64,000 bases of DNA. It comes from Dyadobacter flavalbus (GTDB lineage Bacteria > Bacteroidota > Bacteroidia > Cytophagales > Spirosomataceae). The notes under the pieces are model-generated. The model ran no database searches. It was not told the origin of the DNA and worked only from the letters and a program-made list of their open reading frames with translations. Of this stretch, positions 1 to 8,389 are shown piece after piece (the stretch's first letter is position 1; every line of letters begins with the position of its first letter). Made by a program: the position numbers and the translations under genes. The stretch covers positions 248,001 to 312,000 of the forward strand of contig NZ_VBSN01000066.1 in NCBI RefSeq assembly GCF_006149045.1. The letters are read 5' to 3'.

Positions 1-45
1 GTAATTTTATGCGAGTTTGAATATCCCGCATTATAAAAGTCTGTT

Positions 46-2760
46 TTGAAATCAATTCATTTTAAGAAATCCACACTATTCATTGCCGTCCATTGCCTTC
101 TGCTGAATTTCTGCGGTTTTGGCCAAACAGCTGATTCTGTAACTGTTGTTCCTGAAATCGTCGTTACGGATCCCGACAGCATCTATGCAGCACTTTCCGA
201 ACCTGAAAAACGGTTTTCCAGAAATGCCATCGCCGGTCTCAAAATGGCCGACGGCCTGGAAGCCACGCTCTTTGCATCCGAGCCCGATGTAATCAACCCC
301 ATTAATATCGATGTAGACCATCGCGGAAGGGTATGGGTTTGTGAATCCTATAATTACCGTCCTGCCGTTAACGGAAAGTCCGAACTCGGCGTCGGTGACC
401 GCATCCTGATCCTTGAAGACAAAGACGGTGACGGAAAATCGGACGTTACCAAAGTTTTTTACCAGGGAGCCGAAATCAATGCACCGCTGGGAATCTGGGT
501 CATGGGAAACAAGGCCATTGTTTCGCAAAGTCCGTACGTTTGGCTTTTTACGGATACGGACGGAGACGACAAGGCGGATGTAAAAGAGGTGCTTTTCAAG
601 GAAATCGGCGGCGTCCAAAACGATGCGGGCGTACATGCTTTTGTATTCGGCCCGGACGGAAAATTTTATTTTAATTTTGGAAACGCCGGCAGGCAGCTTG
701 TAGACGGCAAAGACCGTCCTTTGCTGGATAAATACGAAAGGCCGCTTGATTTCAGGCAATTTAAACAGGGCGTGGTTTTCAGGTGCAGCCAGGATTTTAC
801 CAAAGTTGAAATCCTGGCGCAGAATTTCCGAAACGGCTTTGAAGTAGCCGTGGACAGTTACGGAACCATGTGGCAGCCAGATCAGGAAGAGCCGGGAAAT
901 GGCGCTGACCGCGTTTCCTATGTTATGGAAAACGGCAATTTCGGGTATATTGATGAAATGACAGGCGCAAGCTGGCGGCTCAACAGGACCAATGTAGAAG
1001 ATGAAATCCCGCGCCGTCACTGGCACCAGAATGATCCCGGCGTTGTGCCCGACTTGCTGGAAACAGGTTCCGGTTTTCCGATGGGACTAACCGTTTATGA
1101 AGGAGAATTGCTTCCGCGACGTTACTGGGACCAGATTTTGCTGGCCGATGCAGGCCAAAACAGCATTAACGCCGTTCAGGTCCGGAACAGTGGCGCCGGT
1201 TACAAATCGGACGGTATCATTCCGGTTGCAGAAGGAAAGCGCGACAAATGGTTCAGGCCGACGGACGTATGCGTGGCACCCGACGGCTCGCTGATCGTTT
1301 CCGACTGGTATGATCCCGTAATTGGTTCGCATAAAATGAAGGATAAAAGCCGGGGAAGACTGTTTCGCATTGCGCCGGCAGGCGTACCTTACAACATTCC
1401 GGTTTATGACCTTTCTATTCCCGAAGAAGCCGTAAAGGCATTGCGCAGCCCCAATTTGTCCATGCGTTACATGGCGTGGAATGCCTGCGTAAAACACGGC
1501 TGGGCAGCAGAACCGTATCTTGAAAATCTTTTCCGTGAATACAATGCGAACCCGAAACTGCGCGCAAGGGCACTCTGGGTTTTAAACAATATCGAAGGGT
1601 TTAATTACCGCAACCTCGACATCGCTTTCCGCGAACTGAACCCGAACCTGAGAATTACGGCATTGAGAGCCGTGCGGCAGCGGAACAGCGATCCTACCGA
1701 ATACATCAAGCGGCTCACTTCCGATCCGGACCCGCAGGTAAGAAGAGAATGTGCGCTGGCGATCAACCATAATCATACTTACGAGGCGCTGGATGTATGG
1801 CTGCAGCTTGCAAAACAATACAAGGGAAATGACCGCTGGTCGGTGGAAGCATTGAGCATAGGCGCTTTTGAGCAATGGGAACGCATTTTTCCGGCATGGC
1901 TGGAAAGGGCAGGAGCGAACCCCGAAGCAACGGATGCGGGAAAAGACATTATCTGGCTTGCAAGAACAAGACGCGCCATTCCATACCTGACCAATCTTGC
2001 AGCGGATACTACGGTCAGTTTCAAAGACAGGCTGCGGTATTTCCGGGCATTCGACTTTTTTCACGCAGGATACGAAAAAACGCAGGCGTTGCTGAACGTA
2101 ATGAATGTGAATTCTTCGGATCGGATTGAAGTCAGTAAACTGGCATTGCTGCATCTGGACAAATCTTTTGTAACCAATTCACAACAAGGGCTGACCGCGC
2201 TGAACAAGCTGCTGGACGAAACGTACGGAACAGCAGATTACATTGATCTGATGACGAGGTATGAACTGGAATCGGAAAATGAAAGGCTGTTCAGGCTTGC
2301 GCTGGACAAATCCGATGAAGTAATCGGCCGTGATGCAGGCCGGCTGTTGCTGAAACAGGCCGGGATTTTGTATGTAACGCAAAAGTTTTCAAGGCTCAAT
2401 GACAGGCAGAAGTCGGCTTTACTTGCTTCCATCCAGTCCGCAGGAAGTTCCGAATCCGTAAATCTGCTGCGTGCGGCAGTTACGGATAACAGCGAATCGC
2501 TGACAGTACGGAAAAATGCGGCGGAATATCTGGGTGCAAGCTGGCCGGGAGAAGAAGCGGTTGTGAAGTTGCTGAAAGACGGCCGTCTGGAAGGTGAAAT
2601 CAAGGAAGCGGCACTGAATGGCGTCAAGAATGCGTTCCGGGAAGATATCAGAAATCAGCTTGCGCCGTATTTTCCCGCGCCGGAGCCGGAAGTTACGGTT
2701 ACTGCGCCTGCCGAGCCGAAAAGCAGAAAGGAAAGAAGGAAGAAAAGAAAGGGAAACTAG
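46..2760 (+). CDS. Secreted PVC-type membrane-bound dehydrogenase-like protein (beta-propeller + HEAT-like repeats)
   Basis: 904 residues. The start is taken at TTG 46, because an in-frame stop lies at 34-36 and this start keeps a Sec signal peptide (basic MKSIHFKK, hydrophobic stretch, cleavage near residue 27); the next ATG would remove it. Residues about 60-455 resemble the PVC-type dehydrogenase/NHL-like beta-propeller: an early ESYNYR, several DxDGDGK-like calcium-type turns (DKDGDGKSD, DTDGDDKAD) and repeated DxxG blades. Residues about 460-870 are helical with HEAT-like repeats, and the tail is strongly basic (KSRKERRKKRK). In this family the propeller is often fused to a C-terminal cytochrome c; I find no CxxCH here, so that module is absent. 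A periplasmic or outer-membrane role in sugar oxidation is inferred. It probably shares a transcript with the isomerase 86 bp downstream. Confidence 0.75.
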   Translation: MKSIHFKKSTLFIAVHCLLLNFCGFGQTADSVTVVPEIVVTDPDSIYAALSEPEKRFSRNAIAGLKMADGLEATLFASEPDVINPINIDVDHRGRVWVCESYNYRPAVNGKSELGVGDRILILEDKDGDGKSDVTKVFYQGAEINAPLGIWVMGNKAIVSQSPYVWLFTDTDGDDKADVKEVLFKEIGGVQNDAGVHAFVFGPDGKFYFNFGNAGRQLVDGKDRPLLDKYERPLDFRQFKQGVVFRCSQDFTKVEILAQNFRNGFEVAVDSYGTMWQPDQEEPGNGADRVSYVMENGNFGYIDEMTGASWRLNRTNVEDEIPRRHWHQNDPGVVPDLLETGSGFPMGLTVYEGELLPRRYWDQILLADAGQNSINAVQVRNSGAGYKSDGIIPVAEGKRDKWFRPTDVCVAPDGSLIVSDWYDPVIGSHKMKDKSRGRLFRIAPAGVPYNIPVYDLSIPEEAVKALRSPNLSMRYMAWNACVKHGWAAEPYLENLFREYNANPKLRARALWVLNNIEGFNYRNLDIAFRELNPNLRITALRAVRQRNSDPTEYIKRLTSDPDPQVRRECALAINHNHTYEALDVWLQLAKQYKGNDRWSVEALSIGAFEQWERIFPAWLERAGANPEATDAGKDIIWLARTRRAIPYLTNLAADTTVSFKDRLRYFRAFDFFHAGYEKTQALLNVMNVNSSDRIEVSKLALLHLDKSFVTNSQQGLTALNKLLDETYGTADYIDLMTRYELESENERLFRLALDKSDEVIGRDAGRLLLKQAGILYVTQKFSRLNDRQKSALLASIQSAGSSESVNLLRAAVTDNSESLTVRKNAAEYLGASWPGEEAVVKLLKDGRLEGEIKEAALNGVKNAFREDIRNQLAPYFPAPEPEVTVTAPAEPKSRKERRKKRKGN

Positions 2761-2846
2761 CCGTTTCCAAGTTTCCTGAAAAGAATTGGGGTATATTTCA
2801 TAAAGCCGCTTCTTTAATGTTTAAGTAAACAAAACCTTAAAAATAT

Positions 2847-3767
2847 ATGCTCCGCAGAAATTTTGTAAAATCTTCACTTGGAATCGCTGGTGCAGCAATC
2901 GCAACAGGAGAAGCTTTCGCAACATCCCCATTGGCAAAAAACAAATTCAAACTGAAATATGCATCTCACTTCGGCATGTTTCAGAACAGTGCAGGAAAAG
3001 ATGTCATTGATCAGCTCAAATTCATGGCCGATCAGGGCTTTATGGCTTTGGAAGATAACGGCATGATGGGCCGGCCTGTGGAGCAGCAAGAAGCAATTGC
3101 CAGGGAAATGACCCGCCTGGGAATGGAAATGGGCGTGTTTGTAGTGGACAAAGGCGGAAACGGAGCCAATACATTGGCTGCCGGCAAAAAGGAATACATC
3201 GACATTTTCCTGAATGGCTGCAAAAAAGCGGTGGAAACGGCCAAGCGCGTCAATGCCAAATGGATGACCGTTGTTCCGGGCGATTTTGAAAGAAACATTC
3301 CGATCGGCGTACAAACCGGAAACGTAATTGACGCATTGCGCCGTGGTGCCGAAATACTGGAACCGCATGGACTGGTCATGGTGCTGGAACCGCTGAGCGA
3401 TTCGCCGAACCTGTTTCTGAGAACTTCCGACCAGACGTATGAAATATGCCGCGGCGTGAACAGCAAGTCATGCAAGATCCTTTATGATATTTATCACATG
3501 CAGAAAAACGAAGGCCGCATTCTGTATAATATTGACAAAACATGGAGTGAAATTGATTACTTCCAGATCGGGGACGAGCCCGGCCGGAATGAGCCTACAA
3601 CCGGAGAAATCAATTATAAAAACATTTTCAAATACATTTACGACAGAAGCAAGAAAGAGAACAAATCCTTTATCATGGGAATGGAGCACGGCAACTCACA
3701 AAAAGGAAAAGAAGGAGAAGACGCCCTCATTAAAGCTTATGTAGAAAGCGACAACTTCGCAATCTAA
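2847..3767 (+). CDS. Tat-exported sugar phosphate isomerase/epimerase family TIM-barrel protein (hydroxypyruvate isomerase-like)
   Basis: 306 residues. The N-terminus MLRRNFVKSS followed by an alanine/glycine-rich stretch is a twin-arginine signal with a predicted cut near EAFA, so a folded enzyme is exported. The rest matches the AP-endonuclease-2/xylose isomerase-like TIM barrel. The expected metal ligands can be read in order: Glu in MVLEPLSD, Asp and His in YDIYHMQ, the QIGDEPGRNEP loop, and Glu in MGMEHGNS. Similarity is best to the hydroxypyruvate isomerase branch. The real substrate is unknown; in Bacteroidota such exported paralogues usually sit near sugar oxidoreductases, which fits the PVC-type dehydrogenase upstream. 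The bidirectional terminator at 3799-3836 ends the transcript. Confidence 0.8.
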   Translation: MLRRNFVKSSLGIAGAAIATGEAFATSPLAKNKFKLKYASHFGMFQNSAGKDVIDQLKFMADQGFMALEDNGMMGRPVEQQEAIAREMTRLGMEMGVFVVDKGGNGANTLAAGKKEYIDIFLNGCKKAVETAKRVNAKWMTVVPGDFERNIPIGVQTGNVIDALRRGAEILEPHGLVMVLEPLSDSPNLFLRTSDQTYEICRGVNSKSCKILYDIYHMQKNEGRILYNIDKTWSEIDYFQIGDEPGRNEPTTGEINYKNIFKYIYDRSKKENKSFIMGMEHGNSQKGKEGEDALIKAYVESDNFAI

Positions 3768-3798
3768 ATCAAAAGACATCCAGCAAGTTTAAAAAATA

Positions 3799-3836
3799 AA
3801 AAACCCGGGAGTAAATCATTTACACCCCGGGTTTTT
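3799..3836. terminator. Bidirectional intrinsic terminator
   Basis: Arms AAAAACCCGGG (3799-3809) and CCCGGGTTTTT (3826-3836) pair perfectly, and an inner GTAAA/TTTAC stem extends the hairpin. T tracts follow on the plus strand and, even longer, on the minus strand. It lies between the convergent isomerase gene and CBM48 gene and can serve both. Confidence 0.85.
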
Positions 3837-3840
3837 CTTC

Positions 3841-3914
3841 TAACAGCTAACAGCTAACAGCTAACAGCTAACAGCTAACAGCTAACAGCTAACAGCTAAC
3901 AGCTAACAGCTAAC
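3841..3914. repeat. Perfect tandem heptamer tract (TAACAGC)10 plus TAAC
   Basis: Ten uninterrupted copies of TAACAGC run from 3841 to 3910, followed by a partial TAAC. The last base falls on the stop codon (TAG, minus strand) of the CBM48 gene, so the tract is the 3' untranslated segment between that stop and the shared terminator. Because 7 is not a multiple of 3, stop codons occur in all six frames (TAA on plus, TAG on minus). Perfect short repeats of this kind are prone to slippage, so copy number may vary among strains. Confidence 0.97.
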
Positions 3915-4222
3915 TACAATACAACAACTGAATTTTCTGTGTCTTCAACGCCTGCCGGAACGAATTTGTCAGCTTCCGGATCGTTCTGCCATTTTTCGTC
4001 ATCCAGAATATAGCGGAACTGATATTCACCTGCTCCAAGCTCAACAATTCCTTTGAAAGAACCATCTTTCTGTTTCTTAAGCGCAATTGCTTCCGCAGGA
4101 TTCCAGCCGTTGAATTCTCCCACAAGAGCAACTTTTTTAGCTTCAACTGCTGCTTCCGCAGGTACTGTAAATGTAACTTTGTAAACCGATTTGCTCTTTA
4201 CAAACTGCTTTGTTAATGCCAT
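3914..4222 (-). CDS. Isoamylase early-set / glycogen-binding (CBM48) single-domain protein
   Basis: 102 residues with no signal peptide, so probably cytoplasmic. The whole protein is one beta-sandwich of the AMPK-beta/CBM48 type: KVALVGEFNGWNP, the aromatic/charged KKQKDGSFKG, and EYQFRYILDDEKWQNDP. The tryptophans in NGW and KW are those used for alpha-glucan contact in this family. It has no catalytic domain. Stand-alone versions are common in Bacteroidota and are assumed to bind glycogen or act as a regulatory subunit, but this has not been shown here. Downstream it runs directly into the heptamer tract. An alternative frame at 3910-4146 is a shadow. Confidence 0.85.
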   Translation of the reverse strand: MALTKQFVKSKSVYKVTFTVPAEAAVEAKKVALVGEFNGWNPAEAIALKKQKDGSFKGIVELGAGEYQFRYILDDEKWQNDPEADKFVPAGVEDTENSVVVL

Positions 4223-4369
4223 GATTAAGTAGTGTTAAATAGTTGATGAGACAAATATACAATTAATAATTATTCAAATCAATGAATATCAATACTGTAT
4301 GTCTTTTTCATCCTTGAATAATTATACCAGAACGTTTTAGCTGACGTTTTTTGTGCAATTTAGCAGATT

Positions 4370-6631
4370 TTATCTTAACATATATCTTAATCCGAGAAAG
4401 CCTCTAAGTCCCTGATTTGGTGCATAAACATACGACGGATCGAAGGTCAGACGGTATGGATTTTCCGGCGTGGCGATGACCTGACCATGATCGTCAAATT
4501 TTACATTTTTGTCGAAAGGATCGGATGCGCGCGCGATGGAATTTGCCGGCGGCGTGAAGTTCAGCAGGTTTTTGATGCCTCCGTAAATTTCTAGTCCGTT
4601 ACTGAATTTCTTTGTTATCTGGATATTCTGAAGAGACCATACCGGCGAAACGCTTGCGCGCGGATCGTCCTCGCTCAGTATGGGCAGGCGCATGGGCCCG
4701 TAAATGTTGCCGGTGTAATCAAAGGAAATGCCTGCTTTCTGGATGTCATAGGTCAAAGTCCATACGCCCGTGAATTTTTCGGTCAGGACGGGACGGAACC
4801 GAATGCCGTTCTCGCTCTGAAAATTATCCATGAAAGTGCCGCCCGTCATGATTTTCAGCGGAAAAGGAAAGTTGAAATCGAGGTTGAGGCTAATTCCTTT
4901 TGAAACGGCATACCCGTCCAGATTGTCATAAATGATCTGATTCGGATTGGTATCGTAATCCGGCAGAATCCGGTTTGTGAAATACGTGTAAAAAGCGGAA
5001 GCGTCCAGGCCGATAAACGAATTGCCCGTCACAATCTTCTTTACAAAGTTGATATTCGCATTCCAGCTCTGCTCCGGATTGAGCGCTTCTTTTACGATCA
5101 CTTGTCTCGAACCCGTCAGCGCGGCATGGTCTTCCGTAAACAAATTGACAATCCGGAACCCGCGTCCGACATTAAGCCTGATAACGTCCGTCTGATTCAG
5201 TTTGATTTTATAAGCAACTCGGGGTGTAAAAATGCTTCCGTGCCGGCTGTTGTAATCGTACCTTGCGCCAAGCAGCAGCGAATGGATGCCCGATTTGATT
5301 TCATCCTGTACAAAAAAGCCCGGCAGCAAGATCTTGTCCGGATGATCCTGTCCGTCCGTATAGCGCGTTGCCGTCGTGTTGTCATTATAAAAAGTATAGC
5401 GGAAAGGCGTTCCGAACAAAAGGCTGTGTTTCCCGATTTCCTTGTCCCAGAGAAACTGTGCAAAGGCGATTTTCTGGTCGGCATTAAAAAGGACATTTCC
5501 ATAAACCGAATTCTGGTTATGCGAACTGAACGAATACTGAAGCGTGATTTTCTGCGAAACCGGAAGCTGATAATTGCCCAGTATTTCATAACGTTTGGTA
5601 TAAATGCTCTCGCCGTACACTTCGCTGCCGCCACGGTACGATTTGTTCCAGTTCATTTGTCCGCCCCAGCGGTCTTCATAATAATATCTGGCTGCAATGC
5701 TGGCCTGTCGGTTACCTTTCAGGCTGAACGACCATTTGTTGAAAACCGAAATCCGGTTCTGCAAAGTAAGGTCTGTAAATCCGTCCTTATTGTTGTCAAC
5801 AGGATTCTGGTAATTGAAATAATTGACTCCCAGCAATGAACTGACTTTTGGCCCGGCGGAGAATTTTACGCCCAGGTCTGCATTGTAATCGCTCCATGAA
5901 GTGCTGAAAACGTCTGCGGAAAACAAAGGCGCTTTGGACGGATTCTTTGTGATGATATTGATCAGTCCGCCTACGGCTTCTGAACCGTAAAGCGTCGAAG
6001 CGGGGCCTTTTACGATTTCTACCCTTTCCAGCAGACTGTTTGGGATTCCCGACAAACCGTAAACCGTGGAAAGTCCGCTTACCATGGGCATGCCGTCGAT
6101 AAGAACCATGGTATAAGGCCCTTCCAGTCCGTTCATATGGATGTCGCCGGTGTTGCAAACGTTGCAGTTGAGTTGCGGACGCACGCCGTTTACATAACTC
6201 AATCCGTCAAAAATGCTCGGGACCGGGTTTTTGTAAATGAATTTTGCCGTGATAATATCCACCGGAACCGGACTGTCCAGTTTTGAAACTTCCCGCATCG
6301 TTCCTGTTACTACAACTTCATTCAGGGCATTTTCACCTGATTTGATCGTAAAATCACGGACCGTATTTTGTTCAATGCGCACGTTCTTTTCAGTAAGCGC
6401 AGGCATGGCAACGTAACTGATCTTTACGGTATAACTACCGCGCGGAATGCCCGTTAACCTGTAATTTCCAAGCGTGTCCGCCGTCGTGCCGGTTTTCAGT
6501 TCATTAATATAGACCGAAGCACCAAATGCAGGTTCGGTCTGGCCTTCAATGGCGATTTTCCCGGATAGCGTAAATTGAGCTGTCGCATCGAATGACAAAA
6601 GGCAGAATATCAGTTGTATATAAAGCTTCAT
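4370..6631 (-). CDS. TonB-dependent outer-membrane receptor with N-terminal carboxypeptidase-like domain; probable metal/siderophore uptake
   Basis: 753 residues. Signal peptide about 1-18; CarboxypepD_reg-like beta-sandwich about 20-100 (FGASVYINELKTGTTADTLGNYRL); plug about 105-230 with VLIDGMPMVSG, ERVEIVKGP and LYGSEAVGGLINIITK; then a 22-strand-type barrel ending in the aromatic-type C-terminus GLRYMLR. The plug carries a cysteine pair, C156 and C159 (NCNVCNTGD), shared by a subgroup of Bacteroidota receptors often linked to metals. That link is recalled family knowledge, not proof. A DtxR/MntR-like palindrome about 40-55 bp upstream of the start supports metal-dependent repression. No other uptake gene is adjacent. 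The substrate is unknown. Confidence 0.85.
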   Translation of the reverse strand: MKLYIQLIFCLLSFDATAQFTLSGKIAIEGQTEPAFGASVYINELKTGTTADTLGNYRLTGIPRGSYTVKISYVAMPALTEKNVRIEQNTVRDFTIKSGENALNEVVVTGTMREVSKLDSPVPVDIITAKFIYKNPVPSIFDGLSYVNGVRPQLNCNVCNTGDIHMNGLEGPYTMVLIDGMPMVSGLSTVYGLSGIPNSLLERVEIVKGPASTLYGSEAVGGLINIITKNPSKAPLFSADVFSTSWSDYNADLGVKFSAGPKVSSLLGVNYFNYQNPVDNNKDGFTDLTLQNRISVFNKWSFSLKGNRQASIAARYYYEDRWGGQMNWNKSYRGGSEVYGESIYTKRYEILGNYQLPVSQKITLQYSFSSHNQNSVYGNVLFNADQKIAFAQFLWDKEIGKHSLLFGTPFRYTFYNDNTTATRYTDGQDHPDKILLPGFFVQDEIKSGIHSLLLGARYDYNSRHGSIFTPRVAYKIKLNQTDVIRLNVGRGFRIVNLFTEDHAALTGSRQVIVKEALNPEQSWNANINFVKKIVTGNSFIGLDASAFYTYFTNRILPDYDTNPNQIIYDNLDGYAVSKGISLNLDFNFPFPLKIMTGGTFMDNFQSENGIRFRPVLTEKFTGVWTLTYDIQKAGISFDYTGNIYGPMRLPILSEDDPRASVSPVWSLQNIQITKKFSNGLEIYGGIKNLLNFTPPANSIARASDPFDKNVKFDDHGQVIATPENPYRLTFDPSYVYAPNQGLRGFLGLRYMLR

Positions 6632-6650
6632 ATGACTTTAATTTATTATT

Positions 6651-6686
6651 TTACCTTATCTAGATATATATTTAGGTAAATCTAAA
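6651..6686 (-). promoter_or_regulatory. Candidate DtxR/MntR-type operator upstream of the TonB receptor
   Basis: TTTAGGTAAATCTAAA at 6671-6686 differs at two of 16 positions from an ideal TTTAGGTTAACCTAAA palindrome of DtxR/MntR-family boxes. A second, overlapping imperfect inverted repeat uses TTACCTTA (6651-6658) and TTAGGTAA (6672-6679). Both lie 20-55 bp upstream of the minus-strand ATG at 6631, where a repressor would block transcription. The DoxX gene starts 158 bp away on the other strand. The regulator itself is not in the window. Confidence 0.5.
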
Positions 6687-6843
6687 AATATTTATCTGTA
6701 ATCAAAAACGTACAAGGAAGTTACAATTTCTTTATTTTTGAAACCGTATATAATGTCCGTCACGTTGCCTGCGATAACCATAAAACCTGAAAAGTTTTAT
6801 CGTGCTTTCCGCAAGGCTTTTATGAACACTAACAGAGTTAATT

Positions 6844-7254
6844 ATGCTGAGAAACTTTCTGAGACCCGTCAAGCTTCCGGCTTCCGCCGATTCAGGCATT
6901 CTGATTTTAAGAGTCGGTATGTCGTTGCTAATGCTGACACACGGCTATGCCAAGCTCAAAGGCTACATGGGCGGCGATTCCTCTTTTGCAGATCCGATTG
7001 GTTTGGGCCAGGAATTTTCATTGATCCTGGCCATATTCGCAGAATTCGTATGTTCTATTCTGGTGATTCTCGGGCTTGTAACCCGTGCAGCGCTCATTCC
7101 GCTGATCATAACCATGCTTGTAGCCATTTTTATCATTCATGCGCAGGATACCTTTGACAAAAAGGAACACGGACTTTCATTTCTGATTTCTTATGTAACG
7201 CTATTTCTGACAGGGCCGGGGCGATTTTCGTTTGACAGAAATTTATTCAGATAA
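6844..7254 (+). CDS. DoxX family inner-membrane protein
   Basis: 136 residues with four predicted membrane helices (about 17-34, 57-75, 79-98 and 112-127). LILRVGMSLLMLTHGYAKL is the typical DoxX opening, followed by EFVCSILVILGLVTRAA and a short C-terminal tail. DoxX family members are small quinone- or thiol-redox-associated membrane proteins with varied, poorly defined roles. It is transcribed divergently from the TonB receptor and ends just before a bidirectional terminator, so it is probably monocistronic. A plus-strand frame at 6738-7157 overlaps it and is not coding. Confidence 0.85.
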   Translation: MLRNFLRPVKLPASADSGILILRVGMSLLMLTHGYAKLKGYMGGDSSFADPIGLGQEFSLILAIFAEFVCSILVILGLVTRAALIPLIITMLVAIFIIHAQDTFDKKEHGLSFLISYVTLFLTGPGRFSFDRNLFR

Positions 7255-7257
7255 ATA

Positions 7258-7289
7258 AAAAAACCTCGTCAGTTACGGCGAGGTTTTTT
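7258..7289. terminator. Bidirectional intrinsic terminator
   Basis: AAAAAACCTCG (7258-7268) pairs perfectly with CGAGGTTTTTT (7279-7289) around a 10-nt loop. It lies 4 bp after the DoxX stop and 9 bp from the stop of the convergent aldo/keto reductase, so it can end both transcripts. Confidence 0.85.
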
Positions 7290-7297
7290 ATTATTTG

Positions 7298-8269
7298 CTA
7301 TTGAGACCATTCGGTGGGTTGTCGGTCCCAGCGATGCTGTTTCAGCTTTTCTGCTGTTTCGGCTGACAGTAATTGTCCGTCGCTTACGGCAACGTTTGAT
7401 CTGACGTGCGGCAGTTTCCGCATGCCCGGGATCGTCGTGTGAACGTCCGGATTGTTCAGGATAAAGCGCAGCGCAAGTTCGGGCATTGTCATTCCTTCCG
7501 GCAAGTCCGCGCGCAATGCCTCGGCATGATCCACGCTGGAATTCAGGTTTTCAGGGACAAAATAAGTAGAGCGCCAGTCATCCGCAGGAAAAGTGGTTTC
7601 CTTCGTCAGCGTTCCTGTCAGCGTTCCTTCATCAAAAGGCACACGTGCAATAACGCCGATGTCCATTTTTCTGCAGAGCGGGAAAAGATTGTCTTCCGGA
7701 GCCTGGTCAAAAATATTGTAAATAACCTGAACGGCATCGATCAATCCGGTTTTCAGTGTTTCCAGCGCATTGTCGGGTTCCCAACGGTTGATACTGATTC
7801 CCCAGCGTTCCACTTTTCCTTCTTTCGTCAGTTTCTGGATCGCTTCTTTCCATTCGTCTTCCTGCGCCCAGCCATCTTCCCAGACATGGAACTGAAGAAG
7901 ATCGATTTGCTCGGTACCCAGGTTTTTAAGGCTTTTCTCGGTATACTCCACAATGTAGTCGGCCGGAAAAACTTCTTTCAGCGTAAATTCCGGTCTGGAC
8001 GGCCATTTCCTGTTTTTAGGCGGAATTTTGGTGGCTGCATAAAGCTTGCGGTCCGGATAGCGTTTGATAAGGTCTCCGAGAATCCTTTCACTCAAACCTT
8101 CCCCATATCCCCAGGCGGTATCAAAAAAGTTTACGCCGGATTCCACTGCCAGATTCAGAGAGTCATCTGTTTCTTTGCGGTCCGAGCCGGTCCAGCCGGC
8201 AAGTCCCCACATTCCGTACCCTATTTCGCTGATCTGCCAGCCGGTACGTCCAAAACGACGGTTTTGCAT
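7298..8269 (-). CDS. Aldo/keto reductase
   Basis: 323 residues, the normal size for an AKR (beta/alpha)8 barrel. The catalytic tetrad can be read: D50 (NFFDTAWGYG), Y55, K81 (AATKIPP) and H128 (LLQFHVW). The C-terminal NPDVHTTIPGMRK region is the NADP(H)-binding segment. No signal peptide, so a cytoplasmic NADPH-dependent carbonyl reductase. The start MQNRRFGRTG is the usual AKR N-terminus. Substrate cannot be assigned. It is divergent from the M23 peptidase gene and shares the terminator at 7258-7289 with DoxX. Confidence 0.9.
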   Translation of the reverse strand: MQNRRFGRTGWQISEIGYGMWGLAGWTGSDRKETDDSLNLAVESGVNFFDTAWGYGEGLSERILGDLIKRYPDRKLYAATKIPPKNRKWPSRPEFTLKEVFPADYIVEYTEKSLKNLGTEQIDLLQFHVWEDGWAQEDEWKEAIQKLTKEGKVERWGISINRWEPDNALETLKTGLIDAVQVIYNIFDQAPEDNLFPLCRKMDIGVIARVPFDEGTLTGTLTKETTFPADDWRSTYFVPENLNSSVDHAEALRADLPEGMTMPELALRFILNNPDVHTTIPGMRKLPHVRSNVAVSDGQLLSAETAEKLKQHRWDRQPTEWSQ

Positions 8270-8332
8270 TTTAAAGTAATTTAGAGTTTGTGACTTAAAG
8301 AATTTGACTGCATTTTTTTAATGTATAACAAA

Positions 8333-8340
8333 TACATTTG
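8333..8340 (+). promoter_or_regulatory. Candidate Bacteroidota -7 element (TAnnTTTG)
   Basis: TACATTTG at 8333-8340 matches the Bacteroidota housekeeping -7 consensus TAnnTTTG exactly, 50 bp upstream of the GTG at 8390. No TTTG was found at the usual -33 distance (one lies further upstream, at 8303), so only the -7 half is supported. Confidence 0.4.
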
Positions 8341-8389
8341 CGTTGTTTTATTTTAAAGGTACAAGGTAACGTTCTTCGGATTCAAATAA

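Noticed and set aside
76..1026. Long minus-strand open frame (316 codons) opposite the PVC-type dehydrogenase
   Set aside because: It lies wholly antisense to a gene with clear domains and signal peptide, and its translation has no recognisable pattern.
3841..3914. Heptamer tract as a CRISPR-like array
   Set aside because: The unit is 7 bp with no spacers and no cas gene nearby.
6738..7157. Plus-strand frame overlapping DoxX
   Set aside because: A different frame through the DoxX gene, with no family signal and an implausible composition.
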